DNA from: Chloroflexota bacterium
GTDB lineage: Bacteria > Chloroflexota > Anaerolineae > B4-G1 > DUEL01
NCBI GenBank assembly: GCA_017743275.1
Contig: JAGHZG010000141.1
Span: forward strand, 1-5,474
Length of the DNA stretch: 5,474 bases
Direction: 5' to 3'
Shown: piece by piece, positions 5,259 through 5,474 of the stretch
Layout of the letters: each line of letters begins with the position of its first letter
Numbering within the stretch: the first letter of the stretch is position 1
Notes under the pieces: generated by a model
Databases searched by the model: none
The model's input: the letters and a program-made list of their open reading frames with translations, nothing else
What the model was told of the DNA's origin: nothing
Program-made: the position numbers and the translations under genes

Positions 5259-5474
5259 ATGGCGGAACAATTTGAACCCCGAATTATCGCTTTCGTCTGC
5301 AACTGGTGTACCTACACCGCCGCCGACAACGCGGGGGTGAGCCGAATGGAGCAGCCCCCGAACGTGGACATCATCCGGGTGATGTGCTCCGGGCGGATTG
5401 AGCCGACCTTCATCCTGAAGGCCTTCGCGCTGGGTGCGGACGGCGTGATCGTCTCCGGCTGCCATCCCCCGGGC
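5259..5474 (+). CDS. mvhD: Second MvhD-like iron-sulfur protein, truncated by window end
   Basis: The first 72 residues of another MvhD/FlpD family protein. C14 and C17 (CNWC), C43 in MCSGR and C68 in GCHPPG are in the same order as in the copy at 438, and residues such as EP+II, GADGV and CSGR are shared. The remainder, including the expected final DCHY motif, lies outside the window. GAGGAGG (5247-5253) precedes the ATG by five bases. It follows hdrA by 81 bases in the same direction, so it is more likely than the upstream copy to be the partner of this HdrA. The two copies are clearly divergent paralogues rather than a recent duplication. Whether the missing part keeps Cys or carries selenocysteine cannot be seen. 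Confidence 0.92.
   Translation, partial: MAEQFEPRIIAFVCNWCTYTAADNAGVSRMEQPPNVDIIRVMCSGRIEPTFILKAFALGADGVIVSGCHPPG

Overview
The window looks like a piece of an anaerobic bacterial genome carrying a heterodisulfide-reductase-like (Hdr) electron-transfer module. GC-rich coding with C/G-ending codons, Shine-Dalgarno sites, a sigma-70-type promoter and, above all, a bacterial-type selenocysteine insertion hairpin lying directly after an in-frame UGA all point to Bacteria rather than a methanogenic archaeon, where SECIS elements sit in the untranslated region. The abundance of heptameric tandem repeats and palindromic intergenic repeats reminds me of uncultured Chloroflexota (Anaerolineae/Dehalococcoidia-like) or deltaproteobacterial anaerobes. 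That placement is an impression, not a demonstration.

Layout, all genes on the plus strand: (1) 1-437, non-coding, with a set of hairpins, a large inverted repeat and a good promoter (352-380); (2) 438-854, a complete MvhD-type iron-sulfur protein; (3) 855-1489, a 635-base gap holding 29 tandem 7-bp units (861-1063), two palindromic intergenic repeats and a possible promoter; (4) 1508-1882, a stand-alone response-regulator receiver domain; (5) 1972-3156, an HdrC-HdrB fusion with two ferredoxin-type and two complete CCG cluster sites; (6) 3207-5177, a full-length HdrA read through an in-frame TGA at 3798-3800; (7) 5178-5258, an intergenic inverted repeat; (8) 5259 to the window end, the first 72 codons of a second MvhD paralogue.

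The main result is that the apparent break of hdrA is best explained as selenocysteine. The TGA falls where I recall HdrA proteins having Cys in a DCSxCILxPKM-like motif, the protein continues in the same frame to a normal HdrA C-terminus, and 20 bases downstream lies a perfect 7-bp hairpin with a GGTC loop, the same loop core as the E. coli fdhF SECIS. An automatic annotation would probably split it into two genes.

Functionally, HdrA (FAD and Fe-S clusters) would be the electron-bifurcating or confurcating core, the HdrCB fusion would carry electrons to a disulfide-type substrate or another acceptor at its CCG clusters, and MvhD would connect HdrA to an electron donor such as a hydrogenase or formate dehydrogenase. 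No donor enzyme is present in the window. The partner and substrate are unknown, and the receiver domain next to the module hints at signal-dependent control.
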